Source: Prorocentrum cordatum (taxonomy: Eukaryota; Sar; Dinophyceae; Prorocentrales; Prorocentraceae). From it: 64,000 bases of DNA. The stretch is from NCBI GenBank assembly GCA_963575745.1, contig CAUYUJ010002099.1, positions 1 to 64,000 on the forward strand, written 5' to 3'. Below the pieces are notes generated by a model that had not been told where the DNA came from, searched no databases, and worked only from the letters and a program-made list of their open reading frames with translations. Each line of letters begins with the position of its first letter. Position 1 is the first letter of the stretch. Positions 37,833 to 49,756 of this stretch are shown in pieces. The position numbers were made by a program, and so were the translations under genes.

Positions 37833-38606
37833 ATGCCGTCGGCTTCCGAGATGCTCGCCGCCGCGGCGAGTGCGGGAGGTGCCGCGACCGCCTCGGCGGA
37901 CGACCGCAAGCGCTTCCGCGGCGCCGATGGCGGCCCGCCAGTGCGCGCAGCAGCACAAGCAGACCGGTTCGAGCGGCTCTTGCGCTTCTGCCTGTACCGG
38001 AGCTCGTCGCTCGAGACCGCGCTATGCGCCTCCAGCCTTGTCTTCGTCTTGCGCGAGACCACCATCAAAGCCGGCACCGAGACGGCCAAAGGGAAATGGA
38101 AGGAGAACAGGCCCGTCGTCGAAGAATCCATGCACGCCCAGAGGAACTACCCCAGCCACCCGCTCGGCGAGGAGCGGGTGTTTCTGTTCATGACGGTGCT
38201 CGAGCATGCGGAGAAATGGTACGATGCCGACACGCAGGCCCTCATCACCAAAGTCGAGCAGATCCCGACGAAGTTGCTGAACTCCTCGATCGCGGCCTTC
38301 CAGCCGCGCTACCCCACCGCGAAGGAGGGCCGGGCGTGGGTCTTCGACTTGCAGCTCCACACCCTGATGCACGACGACGTGAAGCTCCTGGCCTTGCAGT
38401 TCCTGGCTCACAAGCCGGTGGCGGAGCTTGGCATCGAGTTGCACCGGAAGCGCCAGGACGGCCTGGAGAAAGCCCTGTGGACCGACCTGAAAGAGATTCA
38501 ACAGGCCCGGATGGCGCGACCATGCCGCGACACTTGTGGCCACCAGGGCGGGACGATTTTTTGTGGACAGTGCTCGCCATTGGTACTCGGCGACGGCTTG
38601 TTGTAG
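37833..38606 (+). CDS. Small unknown protein (257 aa)
   Basis: ATG 37833 begins MPSASEMLAAAASAGGAATA, then an acidic/basic linker and a helical body (FERLLRFCLYRSSSLETALC, EERVFLFMTVLEHAEKWYD, LHTLMHDDVKLLALQFLAHK). The last 15 codons run into the 38577 minisatellite, so the original C-terminus may be lost. It does not resemble a retroelement product, and I cannot name a family. Codon composition and the compact body make it a credible host gene. No membrane segment or motif is evident. Confidence 0.55.
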   Translation: MPSASEMLAAAASAGGAATASADDRKRFRGADGGPPVRAAAQADRFERLLRFCLYRSSSLETALCASSLVFVLRETTIKAGTETAKGKWKENRPVVEESMHAQRNYPSHPLGEERVFLFMTVLEHAEKWYDADTQALITKVEQIPTKLLNSSIAAFQPRYPTAKEGRAWVFDLQLHTLMHDDVKLLALQFLAHKPVAELGIELHRKRQDGLEKALWTDLKEIQQARMARPCRDTCGHQGGTIFCGQCSPLVLGDGLL

Positions 38607-38970
38607 AGCCGCTGGTTCTCGTCGACGGCTTGTTTAGAACCACCGGCACTCGACGACGGCTTGTTTTAGAGCCACTGGTACTCGGCGACGGCTTGTTTAA
38701 CACCACTGTACTCGGCGACGGTTTGGTTTAGATCCACTGGTACTCAGCGACGACTTGTTTAGCACCACTGGTACTCGGCGACGGCTTGTTTTAGAGCCAG
38801 TGGTACTCAGAGACGGCTTGTTTAGCACCACTGGTACTCGGCGACGGCTTGTTTCGCACCACCGGTACTTGACGACGGCCTGTTTAGAGCCACTGGTACT
38901 CAGCGACGGCTCGTCTAGAGCCACTGGTACTTGTCGACGGCTTATTTTAGACCACTGGCTTCGGCGACGG
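38577..38970 (+). repeat. Minisatellite of about 31-bp units
   Basis: Around 12 degenerate units have the pattern CACTGGTACTCGGCGACGGCTTGTTTAGAGC, with variants at most positions. The units are directly adjacent, so there is no repeat-spacer structure. Confidence 0.9.
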
Positions 38971-39423
38971 CTTGCCGGAAAAACGCATTATCATCATCTT
39001 CATCGTCTCTGGGCATATCTCTGGCGACTTATGGACACAATTGGTACGGCAGCCACACAGGATTATAGAGTTGGCGGTTTGAGTTTCCCTGGAAAGGTAC
39101 CCGCACGGTTTGCAGGATATGGTGCGCCATCCTCATGTTTGCTGGCATTGCAACGGCTTCCACACCTTTGCTTTCTCATCAGTACAATCAGCGAATTCGC
39201 ATCCAACTTGGTGGGCGTTGTTTCACCCATTGCAGTGCGTCCTCACCTTGTTCCTCCTCCTGATTCTGCTTTCCCCTCCCCGCACCACTATCTGCCCTTG
39301 TCGGCGGTGGCGGGGCAACCGGCATCCCCCACACGACCGGGGGCTGCCGTGCACGAGGGGCAGTCCTAAACGTCTGGGACGGCCCCGCGCCGCCCCGAAG
39401 GTGCAACGTTCGTCTACAGCGCC
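38971..39423. other. No supported gene
   Basis: Mixed sequence with lower GC than its surroundings. Short frames are present, but none has protein-like composition or a recognisable motif. Confidence 0.5.
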
Positions 39424-39470
39424 TTGGTGAAGCTGGGTATCCACCAGCTGCAGACCTCACCTATTCCCGG

Positions 39471-40004
39471 ATGTTCTACCAGGATGGCCTCTCGAGCAGC
39501 ACGTGGGGCGACTGGGCGCCGCACACGGGCCCCCCGCTGCGCTCCTTCGGGAGCGAGCTGGACGCGCAGGCGCCAGTGTGCCTCTGGTACCCTGCCGACC
39601 TCGCGAAGGATGTCGACGCCGCGGCCTTCAAGAGACGCCGCGAGGCAGAGAGCAAGGATGGGCGGGTGAACACGCTCGCCATGATGAGCTACAACACGCC
39701 AAAGGCCGCTGGCAAGTCTCCTGGCGAGATTTCCCCGTCTTTCGAGGGGGAGTTCGAGGACATCCCAAACGGTCTGGCCGCCCTCCCCACGGTGCCAGGA
39801 CCAGGCTGGCTGCAGATCGTGGCGCATTGCCTTTATTGCGAGTCGGGCCCGTTTGGGTACAACCCGGACCCCAACGGCTCCGAGGTGGGCATCGGAACGT
39901 CGTACCTCGGGGCCCTCAATGTGTACAAGGGGGACGACGCCGCGGGCCCTGAGAAGATGAAGCGGTCCCTGAACGCGAGCTGGCCAACGGCCGCCTGGCC
40001 ATGA
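39471..40004 (+). pseudogene. LHC polyprotein fragment, first repeat
   Basis: The frame reads MFYQDGLSSSTWGDWAPHTG, a QAPV...LW stretch, EAESKDGRVNTLAMMSYNTP, GKSPGEISPSF and IPNGLAALPTVPGPGW, all typical of dinoflagellate LHC repeats. As in the 7414 fragment, the second-helix His is replaced (ESKDGR), and the two fragments are closely similar in DNA. A single missing G near 39977 (GCGAGCTGGCC for GCGGAGCTGGCC) shifts the frame so that NAELANGRLAMMAIIGM is split across two frames. It therefore belongs with the next entry. Antenna function is unlikely for this copy. Confidence 0.75.
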
Positions 40005-41569
40005 TGGCCATCATCGGGATGTTCCTCCAGGATGGCCTCATGGGCTCCGCCTGGAGCGACTGGGCGACCTACACGGATTCGCCGCTGCGCGCCTTCGAGA
40101 GCGAATGGGACCTGCAGCCGCCCGTCGGCTACTGGGACCCGCTCGGCCTTGCGAAGCACGTCGGTGCGGACGTCCTCCACAGGAGGAGGGGCACCGAGGT
40201 CAAGCACGGCCGCGTCGCCATGTGGGCCGCCATAGGGTACATCGTGCAGGATTTCTTCCTGTGGCCGGGAGGTGTCGTCCTCGAGGGGCCTGCCCTTGCG
40301 ACTCTTCCGAAAGGCTTGAGCGCTCCGGGCAAGGTGTCTGGTGCCGACTGGGGGCGAATGTTCCTGTTCTACGGCTACCTTGAGCGCCGCGCGGCCAGGC
40401 AGGGCCCAACGGATCCTCCGGACAAGCTCAGCAGAACCGAGGCGGGCTTCGGCAAGTCGCACTTCGGGGCCCTCGGCGGGTTCAAGGGGGGCGGCATAGG
40501 GGACCCTGAGAAGAACAAGCGGTCTCTGAGCGCGGAGCTGGCCGAAGGCCGCCTGACCAGGACGGCCATCATCGGGGCGCTCTTCCAGGACAACCGCGCG
40601 GGCTCCGCCTGGGGCGACGGGGTGACCTACGCGGACTCGCCGCCGCGCGCCCTCGAGAGCGAGCTGCGCGCGCAGGCGCCCGTCGGCTACTGGGGCCCGC
40701 TCGGCCTCGCTGAGGTCTACTTTCACAACCACGTCGACGACGACCACGACCACGACGGCTACGAAGACATCCGAGACCCATGCGAGCTCACATCGCCGAC
40801 CCCTCCCTCTCCTCCTTCAATTTGCCAGATCTTGCGGCTATCGGCTGCGCCTCCTCTTCCCCCCCTCCCCCTACTGCGCAGGGCACTCTCGCACCGTCCC
40901 CTGCGGTTGGAAACGAGGCCCGGGGACGTGCCTGCGGGGCGGTTGTGGCAGGATTACCAGACGAAGATCGAGTTGTATCCAGAGAGGGAGTTTCTTGGCG
41001 CTTCGCGTATCCCCACCGCGTCCGTAGCCCCCTTGGCTCAAGCCGCCTGGTGGGCCTGCCCCCCTCGGTGCAGTCCCCCGTCGCTCAAGGGGGCGCCCGG
41101 GCGCCGCTTTCCCGCCAGCTCAGGACTGCTTTCCCCCCAGAAGGCGGCGCAGGCGACGGCTGCTCCGCGCCGGGGTATTCTTGGAGATGATGATCCAGCA
41201 GTACGCGGCGCGGGAGACTGCGCACTGGCCCCAATGGAGACATCTCCCCCGCAGAGTGCGCAACCACCGCCGATGCGCGAGGACGAGCCAGCACTGAGAT
41301 CAAGACCGCCCTCGAGGCGCGAAGGGGAAAAACACTTGCAGTTGCTGGTGGAGGGACATGCCCCTGAGAGGAACCCTGAGCGCATTCCATTCCCCCCTGC
41401 CCCTCCCGCCTCCCCTCGCAGCGGAGCGGGCGAGCCACAGTGGGCACGAGCAGCGGACACTCCTCGGCCCACAACGGTCGGAAATAGGGATGGGGAGCAG
41501 GCTCGGGAGGCAGCCCTGGGAGCTTGCCCAGTTGACACAGCCTCCCCCCCCAGCCAGAGTGGGCGCTGA
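40001..41569 (+). pseudogene. LHC polyprotein fragment, second and third repeats, with non-LHC tail
   Basis: From MMAIIGMFLQDGLMGSAWSD the frame continues through TDSPLRAFESEWDLQPPVGYW and GTEVKHGRVAMWAAIGYI, which keeps the E-x-K-H-G-R pigment motif. It then gives a third repeat start (LSAELAEGRLTRTAIIGALF, GSAWGDGVTYADSPPRALES). After GLAEVYF near 40712 the similarity stops, and the frame runs on through unrelated Pro/Arg-rich sequence, including a relict spliced leader, to 41569. The polyprotein arrangement is normal for dinoflagellate LHCs. The frameshift and abrupt end mark this one as decayed. Confidence 0.75.
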
Positions 41570-42006
41570 CCCCCCACAGGACGGCGCGGACCGAGGCGTT
41601 CATGCTCCCCCTCTCTCATCCTATGATCCAGCAGTTGCCGCGGCTATCGGCCGCACCTCCTCCTCTCCCCACCCCCTTGGGTGGCAGGGTTCAAGAGCCG
41701 CGCCACCTGGAGTGCGCCAGGTCGATCAGAGCGCGGGCGATGGAGTGTCCAATGCTGGGGGAGTTCCGTCAACGACGGAAGCGGCCCTCTCGCAGCCCCA
41801 GGACAGAGATGCGGCGAGTAGAGAACCAGCGCTCCCCGACGGTGACCCCCCCATTTCCGTGCATTTCATCAGATCCAGCGGCTATCGGCCGCGCTTCCCT
41901 TTCTCCTCCTCCAATTTCACCAGTTAACGCGGCGATCGGCTGCACTTCTCCCCGCTCTCCTCCTCCCATGCCGTGCGACTTGCCAGATCCAGCGGCTATC
42001 GGCTGC
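40834..42006 (+). repeat. Left cluster of the GCGGCTATCGGCTGC hairpin family
   Basis: Copies are at 40834-40848, 41640-41654, 41878-41892, 41929-41943 and 41992-42006. The last three have a spacing of 51-63 bp. Each can fold as GCGGC-TATCG-GCTGC. Most are preceded by CCAGATC-like and followed by CACCTCC-like sequence. Other copies lie at 55062-55076 and 62717-62841, all in the same orientation. Confidence 0.85.
41001..41042 (+). repeat. Relict spliced leader with shared upstream flank
   Basis: At 41021-41042 a 22-nt match to the dinoflagellate spliced leader differs at three internal positions (CCGTAGCC then CCCT then TGGCTCAAG). The preceding CTTCGCGTATCCCCACC is also found before the relict leader at 6690. 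A further partial piece (CCACCGCGTCCGTAGC) occurs near 63849. Confidence 0.7.
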
Positions 42007-42393
42007 ACCTCCCCCCCAGCTCCCCCACGCGAGACGATGAATGGCCCAGCCACGGCGCATAGACCCCATTGTGATGCCGAGGCGCACGCGCCCGTACCTC
42101 CGAAGTAGCAACGGTGGGCAATGCCACCTATGTTGGAGCTACGCGGAGGGGAGGCGCACGACTGGGGTGCCGACGATGAAAGCACCTGATTCGGACGCTT
42201 GGGGTCGGCACAGCCCCCCCCCCCCCCGCCGCGCATCTGGTCGTCCCGAGATGCAAGGACAAGGGCGCGCAGCCCTGCAGGAGGGGAGGATTATCGCGAG
42301 CAAGGGAGACGAAACCCCCAGTCTAGGCCTCCCCCGTCAACGGGAGGGGAGGTGTCTCGCAATATCGACGCCCCCTGCCAAGCCCCCACAGCG

Positions 42394-43209
42394 ATGGACC
42401 CTAGGAATACCATGAGAGGAGGCCCCCTCTCAGCCCTTCTCTCGCGACACGAGCCTAGGGGTGGGCCATGGAGGATGCACAGGGTCTCCCCCCGCAGTCA
42501 AGTAATGAAAGAAGGGTTGGTCGGGCTGATAAGGCGGCGTTGGCTCTGGCACCCCCCGGGAAATGCCGACCCCCCAGCGGCAAGTGGAGAAAACCGGCCC
42601 GACAGGGACCAAACAATACGGAGGGGCACAGGGAACACCCGCAGCGTCGCAACAGCCATGACTCACCTAGACCTTACATGGCTGGTTTGGTCCATCACGG
42701 GCTCCGATCACGATGCTAGGTTAGGTGGAATCGGGCCAGACCCTGTCCAGCTGCTTGCCTTCCGATATGCCAGTCTCGCACAAGACCTGGACATCGGGGG
42801 CGACATGCAAGATGTTCATGAGCCTACACCGGAGGAAACCTTAGCGACGGAAGCAGAGTATGACACTCTACACCACGCCGCCCTCTACGTGGACATTGGG
42901 ATGTGCGAACCTACGGACCAGATATTCCCCCCAACCCTCCTGGGCATATCCAGGTGGCAGCATGGCCCTGCGCCCGACGCGGCGGATAATAGACTTACTG
43001 ACACGAACTTGGAACGAAAGGCCAGGATCTGCAAGCATCTAGTCCACGAGCACCGCCCTAACTCCGTGCACTTTCCGGACCACGGTGAAGTCCGACGTTG
43101 GGCCATCAGCAGAGGACACTGGGTCGAGGCCGGCACAGACGTCCTCTCAACACCGCAACACGGCCTAGGCCGCGACGGGTGGGCTATGCCAGCTATTCAC
43201 AGCGCTTAA
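42394..43209 (+). CDS. Unknown N-terminal part of the decayed element
   Basis: ATG 42394 opens 271 codons. The first 80 are Pro/Arg-rich. The rest looks folded (HLDLTWLVWSITGSDHDARL, LLAFRYASLAQDLDIGG, ARICKHLVHEHRPNSVHFP). No family is recognised. It lies about 390 bp after the hairpin cluster, and the following frames continue in other phases, so it is probably the start of the broken polyprotein. Confidence 0.4.
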   Translation: MDPRNTMRGGPLSALLSRHEPRGGPWRMHRVSPRSQVMKEGLVGLIRRRWLWHPPGNADPPAASGENRPDRDQTIRRGTGNTRSVATAMTHLDLTWLVWSITGSDHDARLGGIGPDPVQLLAFRYASLAQDLDIGGDMQDVHEPTPEETLATEAEYDTLHHAALYVDIGMCEPTDQIFPPTLLGISRWQHGPAPDAADNRLTDTNLERKARICKHLVHEHRPNSVHFPDHGEVRRWAISRGHWVEAGTDVLSTPQHGLGRDGWAMPAIHSA

Positions 43210-43227
43210 CCGCAGCCCCCTGGCATA

Positions 43228-43623
43228 TTGGGGCCCAGAAACTTCGAGGGCGACAACCCGACAGGACCGTGGCCCGTCAACAGCACCTCCCAAATGATCA
43301 TGAGTGGGGCTTTCTTTCAGCCCAAAGACAGATGTGGAAACTGCGGGTGCTGGCACATGAGGCAGGACGCGAGCAACTGCATCGTGTGTCACAGACTAGG
43401 TTCAGCATGGACCACTGATACGGACAGCTCTCCCACCACCGAGTTGGAAGCCCCCAAACACCCCCAGGACCTGCTGGGCACGAGGCCCACGCTCCAGCTG
43501 GCCAGGGTGGAGGCCCGCTACGCCCCCATCGCCAGCCACGTCGACAACGAGCGTCACCCATCAGAGACCACCAATTTCTCTCCGTCTTGGCTGTTGCGAA
43601 CGACAACATTCCACCAAACATGA
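43228..43623 (+). pseudogene. Cys/His-finger fragment of the decayed element
   Basis: The frame contains DRCGNCGCWHMRQDASNCIV, a CxxC/H/CxxC pattern compatible with a small zinc-binding unit. It breaks near 43600, where the natural continuation (WSRLVVPFMWRAATEEGRA) is in another frame. It starts without a credible ATG. Confidence 0.4.
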
Positions 43624-43756
43624 CGTGGAGTCGGCTGGTGGTGCCCTTCATGTGGAGGGCAGCGACAGAAGAAGGAAGGGCCACGCTCGAGCATGCGTTT
43701 GAAGCCGCGGGGATCCCCAGCTCCCTGGCGAGGAGGGCCGGCGAAACAGGCAGCAG

Positions 43757-45163
43757 GTGGGAGTCGCCACCCTGGAGGGGGCGCGCCGCAGACTCGGACT
43801 AGCGGCAGCCAACCTGACGACAGAAATCGGAAGGACGGTCGCATCCCCCCATCTGGGTGGCTACATCGACCCCCCGCTGCAGGAAAGCATGATGAGGTGG
43901 CTTGACTTCCGCGGGCAACTCCAGGAGGCGGTGCTGACAGCAGACAGACAGGCGGTCGAAAGCGGCGCGCGGTTGCGTAACGCTCGGACCCAGGACCGAC
44001 GCAGCGGGTACGGGGGCGGCGCAGCAGGTAGACAGCGGCCCACCTCCCCCGCACTAGGAAGGGCACAAAGCACCACCACCCCGTGGCACGAGAACACCAG
44101 ACAGCAGCCTGAGGGGCACACCAGCGACAGCGGCAGGGGTGCCGCACAGGTATTCAGTAGGGGAGGAACCCTGGACGCCTTGATGCGGACGCTCGACGCG
44201 ATGCAGAGAGACGACGAAGCGGCGGGTAGAACCAGGCAACAGAATGTGGACCGCACCTCCCTCAACGGGCCAGAGGCCCAGACAGTGGCAGAAGGACTGC
44301 TCAGAGAAACCAGAACTCGACTGGACCCAGCGAGCTGCATATCGAGAGGCATGTGGCTCTGCCTCGCGCCCCACTATGGCCCCCTATTGAGACCGGTGCT
44401 CCAGGTACGAGGCATAGACAACCGGCCCTTCGAAGTCCTCACCAGATGGCTGCAAGTCGCCGACGCGCACACCCCAGATGACATCAGGTGCCTGTTGGAA
44501 GAAAGGGGGAAACAGCCCCCCACTGCCTACTCTCCCTTCGGGAACCACCTGATATGTCTCCTTCTCAAAGCTACGTCGCTTCGGGCGTGCTTAACAGAGG
44601 AAGAGGCACGCGTTACAACGCGGATCCTCACGGGGAGCTTCTATTCGGCCATTGCCTGTGCGGCTGACCCACCGGGCGACGCGGAGATTGCCCTCCAGGC
44701 AGGCCAGCCCGAGCACATCCTGCCATGGGACACCGGGGAAGGTGAACAGACATGCGCCATCTGCGCTGGGGAGCCTCGAGGGGCGGTGGAAGTTCTGAGC
44801 CTGTGCGGGCATAGGTTCCACAAAGAATGCCTGGAACAATGGAGACTGAGTCAGCCAGGGGTCTTCAGAGGAGGAGACAACGCCATGCCAGTCCGATGCC
44901 CCAATTGCAGAGCAAATGACAGAGGCAGCATAGCTGGGCTGCCCCCAGGACACCCCCCCCCCCAGAGAGACGCAGGCAACGCTGCAGCTGAGGGGCGGGG
45001 TACTAACCCCAATCAGCCCCCACATCACATACGTGGAGCTGGCAGCTGCGACAAGTGCAAGAGCTTCGGAGCTGGACTACCTGAGGGCGGACCTATTGAC
45101 GATACGGAGGCCCAATACATACCTCACGGTCAGGGACATGCAGAGAATACAGGAGCACGCTGA
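43757..45163 (+). pseudogene. RING-H2 finger segment of the decayed element
   Basis: The open frame of 468 codons has no own ATG start. After a helical, Arg/Gln-rich part, a RING-type finger is clear at 44753-44911: CAICAGEP, then LCGHRFHKECLEQW, then VRCPNCR. The order is C-x2-C, C-x-H-x2-H-x2-C, C-x2-C. RING fingers usually mediate ubiquitin transfer. Such a domain in a retroelement is uncommon. The frame is lost near 45030, where a second frame (AAATSARASELDYLRADL) takes over. Confidence 0.6.
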
Positions 45164-46406
45164 AGACAGCAGGAGGCCCGCAGCACAACCTGACGACATG
45201 GACGTGGAGGATGACATGGACTACGGCCCAGACACAACTACCCCACCCTCCGAATCCGACCTCGACGGTGAAGAGGGGCAGGGGGGCAATAGTGCCCCAG
45301 CCCCCCCATCCAGGCAGGAAAGGATGAACGCAACCCCGAGCATTACACAGGGCAGATGGGCGGCCAGCCTTGCCAGGCACCCCCCAGGGGACGCCAGTGG
45401 AAGAGGGCCGGGAACCTTCCCAACGCCCCTCCTGATGGCAGCAGTCGGGGAGCTGAGAGCCGAACTCGTCATTGCAAGAACCCCTTTGGTTGGAGACAGA
45501 CATGCGGACGATACGGGCACCACCATAGCATTGTTCAGCCCGAGCGCTTACGAACATATCAAATAACTAGTTTGCAGTAGGGGAGTCCAGGACGAAGGGC
45601 AAGACACACCAACCATCGTCGTGGCGGACGCCAACGCGTCCCAGCTGCAGGCCACATTGACCGCGGCAGCTTCAGGAATGAGCTCCTGCAAGGTCGTGGC
45701 ACTGACGGGACACGGAGTCCCTACCCCGGGGGGCGCGGACCCAACCGAGCTCATCGCCATCGCCAGTGCGCAATGGGGATACAGAGCCACCAACATGATC
45801 ACACACCTGCTCCCCATAGGAAACCCGATCATAGCTGGGCGCAGCACCCCTCCCCTGTTGCAGCTGGTGGCGGCACAGCTTGACATCGCTAGCCACCCCC
45901 AGAGAACGGTATGCCCGCCCTCAGTGGTGGCACATTAAGGTGGTGAGGATCCGGACACCAGCGACGCGCTACACATACTGACGCCTGAACAGAACAACGA
46001 CGCGGTGGTGGCACAGATTCTAAGATGGAGGCGAATGACTGATGACCTGGAGCGAGCGGCCGTAAACGTGGAGTGGGCTACCACTCAAATCTCCCTACCG
46101 ATGGACGAGACCCTCCTGAGGGAGGGACTGGAGACATTTTACCACCACGTGATTCGGCGCTCTCACAACGGAGCGACACGGGGCCTGGCACAGAGCGACC
46201 CCCACATGGAGGCCCTGCAGGTAGCCGCTCAGACTGCCTCACCGGGGACACCAACGGAAGCACCTGGAGATCCAGGGAAGCCTCAGACGCCGTACACATC
46301 CCTGTATCCAGAGCTGCCACCTGCGTTGCACTGGCAACCGCGGCTGAGGCAGCAGCAGCCCTCGGGCACAGAGCGGGCCTCAAGGGGGGTGGAATCCTCT
46401 TACTAA
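45033..46406 (+). pseudogene. Uncharacterised coding remnants after the RING segment
   Basis: Three successive frames (45033-45566, 45621-45938, 46005-46406) have protein-like composition. Examples are GELRAELVIARTPLVGDRH, VVADANASQLQATLTAAASG and WRRMTDDLERAAVNVEWATT. They are separated by short gaps and stops, as expected for a decayed polyprotein. I recognise no domain. Confidence 0.35.
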
Positions 46407-46527
46407 AGACTCCTGAAAGAATAGCGGCCCCCATACTGAGATATCTCAGGGAGAAGCTCCCCCTAGTCCTTGGATCAGCAAGCGGCTCTCCCGCGCGCTG
46501 CCCCCGAAGGATCCTTCTGGAAGGAGA

Positions 46528-49259
46528 ATGGGACGGGGGTCCACATTCATCAGATTTTCGGACCCTGAGGAAGGCCATCACCTCAGATGGAACCTCGCCG
46601 ACCTGGGGCAGACAAGCAGGCAAGATATCACAAGGGCTGTGGAGGCTACAGTCGGGACACGGGCGGTCGAGCAAGTCACGGCAGTCTTCGCCTGGTTTTC
46701 TGACACCAGGGACTATCAACACATGGCGCAGGTCAGAATCCGACTCGGGGCGGCGACTAACATGTCGGCGGCCTTTTGCGGAACAAGCTGCATCGCAGTA
46801 GGCTCACAGGTGGCGGGGATATTTCCAGCCACCCCCACCAGAGAGCAAAGCAGGGGGGACGCAGGATCGCCTAGGGCACAAGCGGGGCACATCGCGGCCG
46901 TAGCAGAGCAAACAGTAAGACGGGCCCCAAGGAGAGCGGCGCAACCGCAGATACTGGAGGCCACGGCATTCGACCGGCAAGGAAGTCGATTGGTTCCCCC
47001 AGAACGAGGCCTACGCGCCCCGACCTTTGGATTCCAAGCCACACCAGGTTACGGATGTTCTCGGCGGCAATTGGCTCTGCCGGAGCCAGCTTACACACCG
47101 GAGCATGGCCACTCCTTGAGGGAACGACCAGAGGACATGGAGACAGCATGGCAAGAATCCCCCCCCCGACATCCCAGAGGATTGGCTCCACGAGGTGGGG
47201 CGCGGCTTTGAAGGGCAATTCCCCACAAGGCGGGCAGCGGTGGAAGGCAGGGGCGGCCTGCGGGACTATAGCGCCGTACTACACCCAGGGGAGCACCTCT
47301 CAGCGGCGGCGGCGGCGGGCGGAGCTGCGTCGGTCACCACTGGCGGAGAGGACGGACACCTCTACACCTCCACCCCCATGTGGATCACTATCGCCCTGCC
47401 AGCGGACGCCGACTTGAGAGCGGCCAGCCGGTGGGCGGACCGACCGATGAGAGTAGCCATACAGCTATTGCACGGGACCGTGCATCTAGCGAAACTAGAC
47501 GCTGCATCGACGCCAAGACCAACGCCTCGAGACTTGGGGATCAGCACTAGCCAGCCTCGGGAATCGATGATACGCCCAAGAAGGCATGCGGCAGTCGACT
47601 CTCTACCAGGCCCAGCCCGACCAAGAACATGCCCCCCCTGGCTGCAGTGCTCGCGCACAAGATGCGGATAAGTGCCCGCGCAGACGGCACGCTGGTCAGA
47701 GCAGACAGCGATGCAGTCGCGCGCGCACAAGGCATACTCGGTAAGTTCCAGGCGTGTATCGATGAGCAGAGCACGCACGACCTGGCAAGAGGTATTCAAA
47801 CCAGGTTGGTACTCGAACAGCGGCGACAGGACGAAGGCAGACCCATCAGAAGATACAATTGGGACCTATACGCTGCCATCTGGATACTTCAGCTAACGGA
47901 CCCTGCTACACTGGAAAGAGATCACCTAAACCAAGTCATCAGGGAGTTAGGCATAAAGGAGGAGGTCACCAGACAACTTCCTTTCGCTCAGTGGCTACCA
48001 CCTGAGCCAGACCACACATATACTGCCCACCACCCCTGGCTCGAGGTCCCTGGGAGCCGGGGGGCAGACGTCGACAGCGACACTGCACACAGGTTGGTGC
48101 CAGGCGCGCTGGAAGGCATCCAGGCCTTAGATGCGAGACTCAGAAGGGCAGCCAGCGAAGACAGGTTGCGGCACGACCCAGGGAGGGCCCCCAGGCCCCG
48201 AAGGACTCATAGGAACAGCAGCGCGAACCTCGCGGGTGAGACGGGGGCGCAGAGTGCGCGGGCCAGACAGGGCCACGCACAGGGAGTACACCGCGGAGAA
48301 CGGAGCGAGCCGCAAGCGTCGCATCGAAACGTGCCACGGGAACCACAAAACCAACCCAGCGACCCCCGGGCCGACAGTCTAGCCCAGGGACAGCCGCACA
48401 AGCAGGGGCTCCGCAAGCAGAGCGCCACAGCAGTCTGGACTCCCAAACGGCATCAGGCATTCCGAGACGACGGCAAGGTGACAACAGAGAAGGCAACGTT
48501 ACGTCCTCGGCGCCCCCAGGAGGTTCCTCCGTCAACGCCTCCCCGAGGGGGAGCGCTGCAGATGAGCCCGTGCAGGGGGCGGATGAAGGACGCCGAGAGA
48601 CCGAGCAGACGAGAGGGCAGAGCCAACGAGCACAGGCTTCCCCACGCTCAGACCTGCCCTCGGAAACAAGACCCCCGCAGGAGCGACAAGCAGAAGCTAA
48701 CTCAGGGGAGCCGCCTCCACAGAGACAGGCCCCCCAGCCGGAACGCGCGAGAGGCTCACGCACGGTTATTGCGCTTCCTACCCCGCAAGCAGATAGTAAC
48801 GACCGGGTAGGTGCAAGGATGGGGGGCAACCCCGACGGTCGCCAGCCAGCAGACGAGACTCGGGCCGCGAGGACTCCAGTGGCACAGGCGGGTGCGGCGA
48901 GGCCACCCCCGGACAGTGTCGCGCGCTCCCCACCTGGAGACCCGCTGGGAAGAGGAGGCACCCCCCGGCCGAGCACTCACCTACCCCCCTGCATGAGACG
49001 CCAATGGGAACGGCTCCTCGACATCACTGCTGAGACGCTCCGCGCCCGAGGCCCACCAGCTCAGTGGAGCGGGCTGGGGTGCAATGACGAGACAAGGTGG
49101 AGAACCGTTCTAAGCGCCTTCTGCTGGGGCACGAGCATGGTGCAACTCGAAAAGCAAATACGACAAGTATTCACAAGGGCGCGCGTCGCTCACAGGCTCT
49201 TCGCCCCACTCAAGGCATACTGGACACGGCATCCCCCCAACCGGCACGAGGAGCCTTAA
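46528..49259 (+). pseudogene. Uncharacterised coding remnants upstream of the methyltransferase
   Basis: Overlapping frames (46528-47211, 47195-47671, 47629-48810, 48570-49259) alternate phase. Parts look folded (GSTFIRFSDPEEGHHLRWNL, YTSTPMWITIALPADADL, ARAQGILGKFQACIDEQ, LERDHLNQVIRELGIKEE). Others are Arg/Gln/Pro-rich linkers. Phase changes tend to lie near C-runs. No domain assignment is possible by eye. Confidence 0.35.
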
Positions 49260-49756
49260 TGGAAGAAGCATTACATCAAAGAGTGCTGCCCTTTCGGCAG
49301 ACGACGCATGTGCGCACCTGCAGGAAGCGGTGGGCAGGAACTTCGACGCAGGAGGACCCACAGTCCCCTTTTCAATTTTAACCACTGAGGTAATAGAAGG
49401 AATACTATCTGTGGCTGCTGGGTCGATCCCACCTGGCCCAACTTCAGGGGGGGCCTACCCTGGGGATCCCCCCGGAGCCACCGCAGGCGGCTGGGACAGA
49501 ATCCACTCCGAGCCCACAGCAGAGAGGGACACGCGCTCCAGGGCAGCAACGACCGCGAGCAAGAAGTGCCCCAGCAACCGAACCGCAGCAGCAAACCACT
49601 GAGCAGAGGGAGGACCCAGGCAGAAGCGGGACCAGGAAGGGCGCGGAAAGGGCACACAGCAGGAGCCGTAGCAGACGGAATCGGCAAACAGGCCAACAGG
49701 AACCTAGACCGAGGCGCAGAACAGGGACGAGGGCCTCGAGGGCTGCGAGAGGCAAT

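Noticed and set aside
38577-38970. CRISPR-like array
   Set aside because: The units are directly adjacent and degenerate, with no unique spacers. It is a minisatellite in a eukaryotic genome.
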